A stretch of 64,000 nt of DNA, from assembly GCA_037953745.1 (NCBI GenBank), contig JBAKBP010013071.1:1-64000 (forward strand), in the 5' to 3' direction. The notes beneath the pieces are model-generated. The model saw nothing but the letters and a program-made list of their open reading frames with translations. It did no database searches and was not told the origin of the DNA. The DNA comes from Lithodes maja (taxonomy: Eukaryota; Arthropoda; Malacostraca; Decapoda; Lithodidae). Shown here in pieces: positions 11,422-23,329 of this stretch (position 1 is its first letter; each line of letters opens with the position of its first letter). Both the position numbers and the translations under genes were made by a program.

Positions 11422-13205
11422 TGTTACGACTGGGGTTCAAATATATCAGGGCTCTTATTCATTGGACTAGTAATGGCATAAATGTTACAACGGAAAGCGC
11501 TAGCTCCAACCTCTGAAGTATATTCCCAGTGAACAAAGAACACAAATACTCTACAGAGTTCTATATGCAATAATAGGCTATCAAACTCTCAATAAATGTG
11601 CTTCTACTCTAGGCTTAATGTTATGTGAAAACAGCCTATTACTAGCTATAACCGAAGGTGCTTGGTTATGGTATACAAAGTAAGGTGGTAAGAGAAGTTA
11701 CAGCTTACGTTACTTTAATCAATAAATGTCAGGCACTCCTGCATGAAAGAAAGTGCACTAAAGTCCTTCAACACTAACAAGGAATCTTCTTTAAATGTTA
11801 GATGCTGTAAAGATGCTCGTATCGGAAATTGAACCCAAAAAGACAGGCAGTGGAACAGTGCTCGTGCAGGCTATGCACACAAAAAGGCAGAATATATAAT
11901 GCCGTCGGAGCCAAGAATATCCTAAACACTACAACACTAATAATAATCGCCACAATGCAGTATTCCTATCAACAAAAAGAGCCTAAGTCGGTTGTGTCTC
12001 AATACATCAAACTAGGCTGCGAAATGCTTGTGTAATCATAAATGGGTATGCATAAAAAGAGTAATTAGGTTAATATACTTAATGTCTACTATGATTGATA
12101 AAGTCTAGCTAGAGTCAATGATACGAGATACTGGTGCGCATGGCATGCTGCATAGCCTAGTGCAAATCTCAAGTCTGTGCGTCAAATATTACGTTATAAT
12201 GAAGGGTAGCTCTCTTGAGAAACCTTAATACCGAAGTATTAAGCGTTCTCCTGGCGTACCTCAAAGACAAACAATCGAGATCAGAACAGTGCAGAATGGT
12301 ATAGGCAAAAAGCCCTCATTCGTGCATGCTCTACTCTCAATGGCAGACTAGAATTTACTCAATCAACTCCAGTTCTCAGGTATGTCGTGCCGCTTTTAAC
12401 TAAAGCCAGCACTCATAGGAAACAATACCTTTAATATCAGACTCCTAGTCTAGCATTATCTAATCCAGCAGAACACTAATAATTATAGGAAGCGGCAATA
12501 TGAAAGCCAACCAATGCTTCGTGATCCACTTATCTTAACAACTAACATACACAGGTTATATCAGACCTTAACACACAATACAACTGGCCAGCATGAAGCT
12601 GATTTTGCAGAGTTAACCAGAGGGGATATAATGTTAATAAAGGTGGTGAAAGATATAGAAAATGAGAGAGATAGGCAGAGGAAAAGATTCTCAGGTGCGG
12701 AGCGGGGATAGATAGCAAGGGACAAAAAGATGGGTGTGTTCTAGAAACCAGATCTGAGGGAGAGAGTGGCGAGGAACCAGTATATATACTCGCACTAGCT
12801 CGAGCCGCGTGGGAAACCAGCGGTTACAAGTAAATCTAGCCACTAACAGAGCTCGCAGCATGGTAAGGACCTCCCTCCACCAACCCCCGCGAGGCAGCCA
12901 GCCGTGACGTCATCGAGCGGGACAAAAAACACTGCGCGCCCCCTCTCACTCCGTTCTACTCTCTCTCTCTCTCCCAGATCCTATCATTACTAGTTAATGA
13001 CAAAACATATACTTTATAATTAAATATATAAAGCCTTGACATGGGCGAAAACAAAGAGCCTTTCTGAACTGCCCATGACACGAGCTTTCATATGAAATAA
13101 AGCACACTCTAATACATTAACTGTAGCCCCATCCACTGCCCTGGCGATCCTAGTGAGTCACTGTAGGAGAAGCCATGCGGTTCTAACGGAGTGGTCAACG
13201 TCACA
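11422..13205 (-). repeat. Element A 5' LTR
   Basis: A 1,784-bp repeat partner of 3849-5637, with TGT...ACA ends. It carries TGACGTCA at 12905-12912 and a TATA-like stretch near 12781-12791 (minus). Confidence 0.95.
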
Positions 13206-13583
13206 ATATAAATAATCAAGTGCATATTATTCTATCTTAATAGTAAGTTAGATAACTTCTCTTATTTACCGCCAGTATCATACTACTTATTCTATGTAAC
13301 AGGGAAGTATTGAACGCCTATATAATCCACATGCAATTGAATAAAAAAGAGTGTATAATGTATGCCCTTGTGTAATTTCGTGTAAAATGTTAGTTAAAAG
13401 TGAACTACCACTTGATTTTGCATTATTACATGATAATAATTAAAAACAATTAGGATGGAAAACAAATCTCAAATTTTAGCAGTGGGTAAATTAACCAAAT
13501 TCAAGATGGCCGCCACAAAAATCATATAGTTTACTTTTTGCCAGATCATTACAACCAGTAAAGAAAAACAAACGAATGAAAGG
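13206..13583. other. AT-rich flank without recognisable gene
   Basis: The first four bases are the atat target duplication of element A. I see no coding or repeat signal in the rest. Confidence 0.5.
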
Positions 13584-14160
13584 TTGTTTTATATGTTTTT
13601 ATACATGTGGAATCTGTTTTTGCCATCTATAGATCAACATATTGAAATTAAACCAAGATGGAAGCCACAACTCCATGTTGTGTTCTGGGCATTGGCTGCA
13701 CTGGGGAAATATGTAGTGGGTAGTGGTATTGATCAAGCGTGGCTGCAGGTTGGACTGTATTCACCTACAACTGTAACCCAAATTCTAAGTGGGAAACACA
13801 TGTACCGCTCTTTGGAAGCACACATGGTCACATTAATTGCCCTTTACAATCTGTATTTTCAAAGTTTCCTGACAAAAGATCAGGAAAGGAACTTCTGTGT
13901 GACAAAAGATGTGGCTGGCTTCACTTCCATAGCTCCAGACCATGGGAATGAGCAAGAAAACGGGACACTAAAAGTGATTGGAGGAATTGTAGGAATAACC
14001 CAAAATGAGAAGACGCTTGATAAGTTCTTCCTGATAGCACCAGAGCTCTCCAAGTTACTGCATGAATTTGCAACAGAATACGGCATTGACAACAATGACA
14101 AAAGAACACATCATGAAATCACAGGTGGTAAGCTCTCTCGAATGAGGAAAAACTCAGAAA
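13584..14160 (+). pseudogene. Invertebrate orphan-family gene, N-terminal part, decayed
   Basis: The frame is open to 14207 but is coding-like only to about 14155. It includes RSLEAHMVTLIALYN, then DVAGFTSIAPDHGNEQENG and GGIVGITQNEKTLDKFF. The DHGNEQ...GGIVGIT block is a hallmark I associate with a multicopy, functionally uncharacterised protein family of marine invertebrates. A frameshift near 14150 moves the frame; the text continues in the third frame as DVFREHGDPFMAAEDEDE. The displayed start is only the first ATG, and the ancestral start is not identified. It sits between element A and the hAT element. Family identity is from memory of pattern. Confidence 0.6.
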
Positions 14161-15464
14161 CTGATAGATGTATTCCGGGAACACGGAGACCCATTCATGG
14201 CTGCTGAAGATGAGGATGAGATTTACAACCTTCTTACAAAGGAAGTTGTGGCTGAAAAAGTACCAAAAGACATCTTGGAACGAGACCAGATTGGACAACG
14301 TGTGTTTGTGGAATTTGTAACCGAACGCCTAACAGAAAGACGACTTTGTGTGTGGCACAAAATGACAAAGAAGAAGCTCAAAACGTTCAAAACCTCAAAT
14401 GCCATGATAGAAGTGAATGCAGACGGAAAGCTAGTAAAGATCAAAGAGGAGCGTGGACTGTTGCAACGACTCATTGTCATCTTAAGAAGTCGACCACAAC
14501 TTGATCTGAAGGAATGCATTGGCACCTATGAATTTGGCATAGTACCACGATCTCTATTTGCATCAGATGGAACCGTCTTGTTAGCATATGACAAAGCAAA
14601 AATACTCCACCAGCTTGAGCTCCTAGTCAATAATGAACAACTGGTCATGCACACTCCAGCCATAGAAACATCCACAACTGATACATCTGACAATGAAAAT
14701 GTTGAAGAGATGGAAGCATCAGAAGTTACATGTGCCCCAGACATAGCAACAGAAGCCCCACCAGAAAGTGATGACACCTTACCAAAGTATAAAGTTATAA
14801 TTATCGATGGAATGGCCCTTGTGAATGCAATACCCATGACTGACCAAATCAACACATGCAACGATTTTACTCAAGTCGTTATTGACCAGCTCAGCAACAT
14901 GGCCAGCAATTATGACAAAGTGAGGTTGGTATTCGACAGGTATCTCGAAACTTCCCTTAAAGAACAAATGAGGAGAAAACAGATAAAGGGGAAATCAACA
15001 TATTACCATGTCATGGACACTACTTTAATTCAGAATATTTATCTGAAGGATTTCCTCTTGAATATCAAGACAAAAGCAGAACTTACAACTTACCTAGCTG
15101 CAAAGAGTACAGGTCATAGCAAGAGCCAAATAAACAAATTGAAGAAATTCATAATTTCATCAGGGGAAGAAACCAAGGGCAACACTAGGTGTTCCAACCA
15201 CCATGCTCACACACACTCAAGAAGGTTGACATTGCATCTCCAGACACTGATGTTTTCCTTCTCATGGTCCAAAATTTACCCAAACCTACCCAGTGATATA
15301 AGCTTCCTTACAGGGAAGGGAAACCTGAAGAAAAAAATACCAGTCCAACCAGTGTATGACAAGTTAGGAGAAAGGCATGCTTCAGCAATATTAGGCTTTC
15401 ATGCTCTAACAGGATCGGACATGTCTGGACGGTTTGCTGGGAGAACTAAAGAGTGGTGCTTTAA
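14150..15464 (+). pseudogene. Orphan-family gene, central part with nuclease-like motifs
   Basis: An open frame continues after the frameshift. It contains IIIDGMALVNA at about 14800, RLVFDRYLETSLKEQMR at about 14925, KTKAELTTYLA at about 15070 and GFHALTGSDMSGRFAGRTK at about 15395. Between 15215 and 15290 the conserved text (SPDTDVFLLMVQNLP) lies in another frame, so at least two small indels flank it. The ordered acidic clusters DG, FDRY, DTDV and GSD resemble the metal-binding layout of PIN/FEN-like nucleases; this is inference. The frame is broken at 15461 by an inserted MITE. Confidence 0.65.
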
Positions 15465-15873
15465 CCCTTGTCTAGCGGGTCCTCTGTGGCCGTTTTGGGC
15501 CTTTTCAGGCCATTCTGACTGCTATATCAACCATCAGTATGAAAGGAACTGTATTGCGCCGAAAACTAGGCGGAAATCGCTACACAATGACGCCACATAC
15601 AGCTACGTAGCACTCGTGGAGCACTGACTGTGTTACCTCGAAGATGAAGTTTAGCTGATTTTGCTACATTGCTCACTTTTAGCGAACTATTGGTTACACT
15701 GTCATCCTCCCGCGCGGTGGGGGAACTGGAGTTAGTGTGGGCCGGGAGGCCACAGATGTCGGACGTATGGATCATTACTATCCCACCCATTTTCACTCGA
15801 TTTCCACCCTTTTTTCACCCGTTTTTTGCCAGTTTTTTTAACTCGACTTATGTTGCGTGCCGCTTTTTAAGGG
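15465..15873. mobile_element. piggyBac-like MITE at TTAA
   Basis: A 409-bp insertion bounded by TTAA at 15461-15464 and 15874-15877. The ends begin CCCTTGTCTAGCGG on the left and, on the opposite strand, CCCTTAAAAAGCGG on the right: an imperfect inverted repeat. Removing the insert and one TTAA rejoins the orphan gene exactly in frame (413 bp shifts the frame by two, which is the frame change seen). No transposase is encoded. Confidence 0.85.
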
Positions 15874-16290
15874 TTAAAGTGTTCATGGCGTGTGATGATG
15901 ACATACTTAATGCCTTGGAATCTTTAGGGTACCGAGACCTATCGCAAGAAGTATACGACCAGTTGGAACGATTCGTCTGCCAACTGTACAAGTCCAGAGT
16001 GTTCACCAAAGTGAACGAGCTTCGCTGGTTCTTGTACTCCAATCACGCAGCTGAGGGAGAGAGTCTTCCTCCAACGACTGGCTAACTAACATTGCATATT
16101 CATCGGGCACATTACACAGCAATGATTTGGAGAAAGGCTGGAGAAAGTCATCCATGCCTCCCATCTCCTGTTAATTATGGTTGGAAGTTTGATCCATCTA
16201 AACATCATTATGCTCCAGTAAGATGTATGAATCCTCCAGCCCCTGCAACTGTGATGAACTTGGTAAAGTGTGGATGCAAACGTGGTTGGG
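15874..16290 (+). pseudogene. Orphan-family gene, C-terminal part
   Basis: It continues after the MITE with VFMACDDDILNALESLG, FTKVNELRWFLYSNHA and GESLPPTTG, an in-frame TAA at 16083-16085, then HIHRAHYTAMIWRKAGE, VRCMNPPAPATVMNLV and KCGCKRG. The family usually carries further cysteines after this point. Here the match stops at about 16288, where TTAGG-like repeats begin. The stop codon and the truncation show this part is dead too. Confidence 0.65.
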
Positions 16291-16510
16291 TTAAGTTGGG
16301 TTAGGTTCAGTTGGGTTAAGTTGGGTTTGGTTAGGTAGGATATTATTTGGTTTAAGTTATGGTTAAGTTAAGATAATTAAATGTCTGGTTGGGTTAAGTA
16401 AGGTTAATGTAGGCTATGTTGGGTTAGGTTAGGATAGATTAGGCTAAACTGGATCAGGTTAGATTGAGTTTGGCTAGTTTGGGTTACATTAGGTTGAAAT
16501 AGGTTGTGTT
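16284..16510 (+). repeat. Degenerate TTAGG/TTGGG-like repeat
   Basis: Many variants of GGTTAGGTT, GGGTTAAGTT and TTGGGTTA without strict periodicity. TTAGG is the common arthropod telomere unit. This is an interstitial degenerate tract, not a telomere. Confidence 0.7.
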
Positions 16511-17063
16511 GGACTAGGCCAGTGGTTCTTAACCTTTTTTAGTGCTCGTACCCCTTGTGCTTCCATAATATTTTCCCGTACCCCCTGTCTAAAATGAATT
16601 ATTATAATTGACGATGATAAAGATGAATTTATTATACTGGCCTGCTGGGACAAGCCCTGATTAGGCCAGTGAGGAGTGAAGTGGAGAAGAGTAGGGGGGA
16701 TGGGGCAGAAGGGACTTGATAATTGAAATGTTAACAATTGATTTAAAATACAATTTATTGAATATAATTAATTTTAAAATATATTAAATACATACAAATG
16801 TACTGAAGACAAACATAGCTTTTCAATTACAACCGTATTTACACAGTACACCGACTGTCTGACACATTACATGTTATCCCTTGCATCCAAATGATGTATT
16901 TATTTGACACCATGTCTCGTACCCCCAGTTAAGAACCACTGCAATATACTATACAAACCCCACACTGCAACAGTACAACCTGTTCCTCCGAAGCCTAGAA
17001 CACAACTGACCAATGTCCAACTTCTGAGCTAAGCAACACTGCAACAGCGCCAGTCATATAACT

Positions 17064-18881
17064 TGTTACGGCTGGATCGGCAATACATATTCGGGATTCT
17101 TGATCGTAGGACAGAAATGGCTTATGTGACAACGACACGCTCGATTCCAGTCCCAAATACTATATGCTCCAGACAACAAAAGCACCAACGCCCTACAGAG
17201 TTATCGTCTATGGTAACGAGGTACCTTAACTCGGCGAAAGTGTACAACAGGGGTAGGCTATGAGGCTAAACTCCCTCAGACATTTATAGGTTACGTTATG
17301 ACTAAAGAAATGCAATACTCAAGAAACTACGTTAATATTAAGCCTCTAATAATGTAGAATAGAAGCAGGCTAAAGGTATGACAGTGAAATGCTAAATGAC
17401 AAATGTACACGCCTACTTGAAAGCGCGGGCACTAGAATAACTGTCCCCTACTAACATGCACTAGCATGTAGCATACAAGATGTTCATGATCCAGTAGATA
17501 CCTAATAATACACATGGAAGGAACATAAATAGTAGTCACTTATTATAAGAATGAATCTATACTTGGAATAACTAAAAGGTTGCAGGCAACAGTACTGCGC
17601 CGGTAGCCTACTACCGCATAGGCTACTTCGCTTCTCTCACTCTGTCTCCCCTCTGAGTCCGTATGCGCCCTACGCAACAGAACTCCGGACACAGCAGCAA
17701 AACGACAGTGCAGTTAATTGATACATGAAAGTATTAATAGTGTTGTCTTGTGTGTGAGTAATGTGTATTGTAAAGTGTTATATACATAAACTTAAAGAGA
17801 GCTGCAATGCATAGTAAAATAAAGATATAACCCACTCATCATCCCCATGTGTTCTAGCTAGCAGGCCAAGTCACAGGAACAACGAGTCCCAGCACCGAAA
17901 GCGAGAACCCAGGAAAAGACTGCAGAGAACACAAGGACAGATAAATTACGTTACTCTACTATACCGGCACTACGAGCGAGCTGTAGTCTCTGGTACTGCA
18001 CTCGCTCCTGGCTCGGTAGGCAAATCAAGGCTAAGTCCTCGCCCCTCTACAGACAACTCCTGGGCATGGTCGGGCTCTTACACATGGCACTAGTCTAGTC
18101 ACAAATTGGATGATGAGCTGGGCATATAACTCGTGAACATGTAGAACGTTCACCAACTATCCTCATCAAGAAGATCGCTGTTCACATTAACCCCTTAAAT
18201 CTAATACATGTAAATATATGCTTGTCCTAAGAGTAATACGAGAGGTGAGTGCTGAAACTCCTTTAGGACCTCAAGGGAAGGGTATGCATTTAAATAGAGA
18301 GAAGAATGAAATGAGAGTAATGTCGTCAGAGAGAAAGAGTGCAACCGTGAGAAATTGGGAGAGAGGGCAAGGGATGTTAGAATCTCAAAGGTTCTAGGCA
18401 ACCTGATCATGGAACACACAGCGAGCCTCCATGCAATGTGCAGTACGACAACATGGGCAACCCAGGCAGCATAGGCAGGCGGCAATGTACTACCAACCCT
18501 GTCGCACCTAGCTATAAGCGCAGGGCTGCCAACCGGTCCATACGTCTGGCAACCACCCCCCCGGCAGCGAGGCGCATTGCTACCCTCTCGCTCTGAAGTC
18601 TAACTCACTCTCTCTCTCTGAATTCCTATTGTCTCATCTATCAACTTCTCTATTGATACTACATATTAAATGGAAGGTCTCGACATGGCTTAAAACAAAA
18701 CCCACCACTGGTTAGCAAATGACGAGACCTTTGCAGAGATACAAAGAACATAGTTATACGTTGTCACACTCAATATAAGCAGCCAGCACGGCACAGCGGC
18801 ACACGGCACCGCACCGCGGCGGCACAGTGGAGTACCAAGGAGTACAATCAGGTTGCGTTGCTACGCACTGGGTGCGTCACA
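17064..18881 (-). repeat. Element B 3' LTR
   Basis: It differs from 24505-26321 only near 18150 (accaac against gcaac), as far as I can see. Confidence 0.95.
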
Positions 18882-18897
18882 GCCCCCCCAAGATTTT
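18882..18897 (-). other. Polypurine tract of element B
   Basis: On the minus strand TAAAATCTTGGGGGGGC abuts the 3' LTR. Confidence 0.75.
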
Positions 18898-19161
18898 AGA
18901 TAATCGACCTTAGAAGCATTATCAAAATCTGACAGGCAACCAACCGACCTGCTACCCTTAGCTGCCACTAATTGCAAAAGGTGCACAACAACTGAAGTGG
19001 GAATTATACATAAAACACAATATCGCATGCATCATGCTACAACAATAAAGACTTACAAAACTAAAAAAAAATTTCTCGTTTATTTTATTGTTTTATAATC
19101 TTTTTGGACGGCGTTATGATAGCCTAATTTTACTCCTGCTCAACCCACACACCGTGCACGA

Positions 19162-19773
19162 CTATCCTGGATCATCAACCCTTGATAGACAATCTGCTAT
19201 CACGTTCTCACTCCCGGCAATATGCTGAATGTTGAGATTATACTCTTGGAGCATTAGGGACCACCTGGTCAACCGCATATTCCGATTGTGAAACTGATTT
19301 AGGAATTTCAAGGGATGATGGTCCATATAAATCGTCACTACCGGGCCGTAGGCTGGAACATAAATTTCGAAATGTTTGAGCGACAAAACGATAGCAAGAA
19401 GCTCCTTCTCTATAGTCGAGTAATTCCTTTGTGCCGAATTAAACTTGCGAGAAAAGAAGCTCACTGGGTGTTCCAAGCCCTCGGAATCAGTCTGCAGTAA
19501 CACTGCCCCGGCACCCACACCGCTGGCATCAGTCGCCAGCTGAAAACTCCTGGAAAAGTCTGGTGCTCTCAAAATCGGATGTGTACACAGCAGGTGCTTG
19601 ACTAGGTCGAAAGCCCTCTGACACTCCGCAGCCCAACAGAACTTCACTGACTTCGACAGTAGATCAGTTAACGGTGCTAAGACAGTAGAGTATCCCCGGA
19701 TGAAGCGCCTATAATAGCCTATCATACCTAGGAACCGCATGACCTGGCGCTTAGTGGTGGGCCTGGGAAACAT
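19162..19773 (-). pseudogene. Element B RT thumb and RNase H
   Basis: A 203-codon frame starting at the RT connection (FLGMIGYYRRFIRGYS). RNase H motifs follow: LATDASGVGAG, IEKELLAIVLS and a YMDHHPLKFL version of the third catalytic region, ending SRVDDPG. It is separated from the RT palm by a frameshift in a run of nine G at 19797-19805; element A has six G there. It is the C-terminus of the polyprotein, not an independent gene. Confidence 0.92.
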
Positions 19774-20302
19774 ATTGATAGCCTGTATCTTGCTCAGGGG
19801 GGGGGCACACCCGGCCTAACCCGACCACGAAGCCAAGATACTGCACAGTAGCCTTTACAAACTCGCACTTCCTCAGGTTCACCACCAGCCCAGCATCGTG
19901 CAACTTCCCAAACAGGGTCTCTAAGTGCCTTAGGTGATTTTCAAAATTGTCATCATACACTATCACGTCATCAAGGTAGACCGTGCAGTTAGGGATTTCG
20001 TCACAAATATCGTTCATCAGGTTCTGAAACGTGGCAGGTGCGTTCTTAAGCCCATAAGGCATTACGTTACATTGGTAGGTCTTGCCATCTACCACAAAAC
20101 CACAAACTTGCTTAGCTCGGTCCGACAGGGGTACTTGCCAGTAGCCTTTTACAAGATCAATTTTAGTAAGGTACTTTGCATTCCCTATCTTGTCCACGCT
20201 GTCGTCAACTCGAGGCAAAGGGTAAGGGTTGGTAGTGGTCAAGCCATTTAGCCTACGAAAATCTATGCAGAACCGCACCTTGCCGTCAGGTTTTGGCTGC
20301 AA
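19751..20302 (-). pseudogene. Element B RT palm
   Basis: A 183-codon frame with QPKPDGKVRFCIDFRRLN at its start, LVKGYWQVPL, GLKNAPATFQ and active site YLDDVIVYD (about residues 106-114). It is in the same frame as the upstream 1,003-codon part and separated from it by one TAG at 20318-20320, where element A has TGG. The true protein would run through this position. Confidence 0.93.
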
Positions 20303-20317
20303 CGTGACGGGTGATGT

Positions 20318-23300
20318 CTACTTCACATAACCTTCAGTGATCATCCCTCTCTCAACCATGTACTTTAACTCCTCCCGTAAAGCTGGCAACTTTACCGGGG
20401 GCACACGGTAGGGCACTGACTTGAAGGGCACATTATCACCGACGTCCACGTCGTGCGTTACCTGAGTAGTGAGACCTGGGTGTTCGGCGAAAACAGAGGG
20501 GTATGACCTGAACAGGCCTAGGACAGCAGCACCCTGGTGCTCAGGCAGGTGACTTACAGCTTGCCTAGCCTCTTGTTCAGTATTCCCCGCCCACTGTTCC
20601 GCGGAAATGACACAGTCCCAGCTATCCTCCTCAGCAGCATGACTGTCCCCACCTCCTTCTCCACCCTGGCCACTGCAGGCCAGCACAGGGACAGTGAGAG
20701 GCTCTGAGGGGCGTCTCACATACTCTTTCATGAGGTTAACATGACATAACTGATGTTTTTTTCTACGGTCAGGTGTTGCAACGAGATAATCAAGGTCGGA
20801 CAGTTTCTTAGCCACCACATACGGCCCAATAAACTTGGCAGAAAGGGGGTGTCCAGGCAAAGGTAAAAGCAACATTACCTCCTGACCCACCGAAAACTCC
20901 CGAAGCTTCACCTTGGCGTCATACTGGTGCTTCATGACCGCCTGTGCATTAACCAAGTTATTACCTGCCGCTGCCATGCAACCTATAAGTCTCTCCCGGC
21001 TCTCAAGGATATATTTAAGTACAGACCCCGGCTTCTCTTCTCCCTCCCAGATCTCTTTCACCATACTTAAAGGTCCTCTCACATTATGGCCAAAGACTAG
21101 TTGATTTGGACTGAACCCCAGGCTCTCTCCTGGGACTTCACGTGCAGCGAACAGAACATACGGCAGACCCAAATCCCAATCAGTGTCATGTTCTGCACAG
21201 TAACAGCGTAGCATACTCTTCAGGGTCGAGTGCCACCGCTCCAAGACTCCCTGACTCTCGGGATGGTAGGCTGACGACACTACAGAGCATATACCGTGCA
21301 ACTGAAGGGTTTGCTTGAACAATTTGGATGTAAAATTGCTCCCCTGGTCTGACTGCACCTCACGTGGAAATCCATAACGGGAACAGAACAATAATAAGTT
21401 TTTAACAACTGCCTTTGCCGAGCCGTTTCTCATGGGGTATGCGTCCGGGTATCTCGTAGCCACATCCATGATTGTCAACAGGAATTTATTGCCACTACTA
21501 GTAGGCGGGAAAGGGCCAACCAAATCTACTACAACTTTGCTGAACGGAGGCCCGGTGACAGGTATGGGAAACAAAGGTGCCTTCGGGATGGTCTGGTTAG
21601 GCTTCCCCGTTGTCTGGCAGGTCGCACACCCAGCCACCCATGCACAGACATCAGCCTTGACCCCAGGCCACCAGAAAAACCTGCCCAATGCCGCCAATGT
21701 TTTTGTTACCCCCAAATGACCCGCCACCGGCACATCATGCGCCAGACACAATAAGGACTCTCTATACTTATTTGGAACAACCACCTGGTCTACTACCCTC
21801 GCACCGCCCTCCCACTTCGATTTGGGGTCTAGAAATCTGCGGTACAATATCCTGTTGAGCCTAAAGAAATCTCCCGGCTTCGCATCCCCATCTTCCTCCA
21901 ACTCTATGGCACCATTGCTATAACGAGCTAGGCTAGCGTCTTGCAGCTGCTGCTCACTAATGTCCCTGGGCGTCAATGCATCAAGATGGTTTTGTAATAA
22001 GACATTACCCCGGCTAGTAGGCTCTACTGCCTTAGTGGCTCTCGCTACAGCTCTTGCCTCACGCGAAGTCTTACCCAACTCTGCCTTGTTACACACCATA
22101 TCTGGGCCAGAGTCAACTCCCGTGTTTATTATAGGTCCAAGTACCGAATCACCGAGAAGTGCAGCAGAATCAATGTCCCTTTTCCTGCCCTTAGCAACCT
22201 TCTCCTGATCCTTCCTCCACTGTCCCCGAGGTTGAGTGCTAGGCTGTGCAGGAGCCGCAGAGCGAGATCGGGTTACCACACAGGCCATCTCATCCTGTTG
22301 GCACCTCCCAACCCATTCCCGATTCTCACCATCCACGTCGGCCGCCCTCTCGGCAACGACTAAGGGTGGAGTCCCGGAAGTGGGCACCGCAAAGTCGTTG
22401 CCGAGAAGAAGGTCGACGCCCTCAACTGGCAAACACTCAACGATCCCTACATCCAGCTCCCTGCACACCTCTCCCACTCTCAACTCCAACCTCACAAGTG
22501 GGTATGACCTCGTAGCATTTATACCCTGCACCACAACAACTCTGGCCGCATTTATCGGTTTCCCTGTGAAGTTCCTCAACAAAGTTTGCGAAGCCCCCGT
22601 ATCCCTCAGCAAGTCAACCCTCCGTAGTTCACTCCCCCAGCTCACAAACCCGTGTCCCCGATGGTCACAGAAAGTGTCCCGGACAGGTGTCGAGCCTTCC
22701 GTACGCTTCTTTACCGCGTGTGCCTCAGCTGCTGACAACCTACCCCGGGCAGTTGCTGCAGCCTTCAGAGACACACCGATACTGTGAACCAATGACACCG
22801 GCTTAGCGGGAGTGTTACTAGGGCACTCACGTGAATAATGGCCTAGCTTCTGACATTTGTAACATTTCACATCCCCAATGGGCTTCTTCCCTTGTGCGGG
22901 CGAAGAAGGGGCCTGACCTTTAGTAAACGGGAGAGGCTTGTGTTTGTAGGTGTTATTAGGTGCAATGCATTTAGTGTGGTTATGTGTGTCATAGGATTTG
23001 TTATTATCGAAAACTCTGGTGGGTGGGGTATAGCGCCCCTTCTGCCCTGACTCAGCCCTCTGAGCGGCACCGTAACCACGAATCAATGATAATCTGAGGT
23101 CTGCCATCTTGGCAGCCTCCTCTACTGTCTTGGGACATTTTTCCTTAATGTTCAGCGTTAGATCGGTTCCAGTACATTTGTAAAACTGTTCCAGATAGAA
23201 AAGTTGCTTAATTTCCTCAGCCGACTCTGCGTGCTCGGACCGAAACCAGTTATTACCTGCATCTGTTAAGTCCCGTGCGTGCTCCATAAAACTGACGTCG

Positions 23301-23329
23301 CTCTTCTTATTCACGCCACGGAACTTCAA
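20318..23329 (-). pseudogene. Element B Gag C-terminus, protease, integrase and RT N-terminus
   Basis: A 1,003-codon uninterrupted frame. It contains the zinc knuckle CYKCQKLGHYSREC (about 155-170), protease RDTGASQTLL (about 240) and LLLGNDF. The integrase H2C2 domain has VPVAGHLGV and CATCQ. The integrase core has VDLVGPF (about 600), SDQGSNF (about 660) and ESQGVLERWHS (about 696), and the C-terminal part has VGQEVMLLLPLPGHPLSAK. After a linker comes the RT N-terminal region (PYRVPPVKLPALREEL). The first methionine is internal to Gag: a 7-bp deletion near 23350 separates it from the Gag start at 24261. This is the clearest evidence in the window that integrase precedes RT. Confidence 0.95.

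Larger units (their letters stand above)
3849..13205 (-). mobile_element. Gypsy element A, full length, Gmr1-like order
   Basis: A 9.36-kb LTR retrotransposon on the minus strand. Long terminal repeats of 1,789 and 1,784 bp begin TGT and end ACA, and a 4-bp target duplication atat flanks the element at 3845-3848 and 13206-13209. A primer-binding site and polypurine tract sit directly inside the LTRs. The coding region (11201 to 6114) reads Gag, zinc knuckle, protease, integrase, RT, RNase H. Two frameshifts, one nonsense codon and a probable lost start make this copy non-functional. The stretch 5654-6113 between RNase H and the polypurine tract has no clear gene. No envelope frame is seen. 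The TA-rich target weakens the duplication evidence slightly. Confidence 0.95.
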
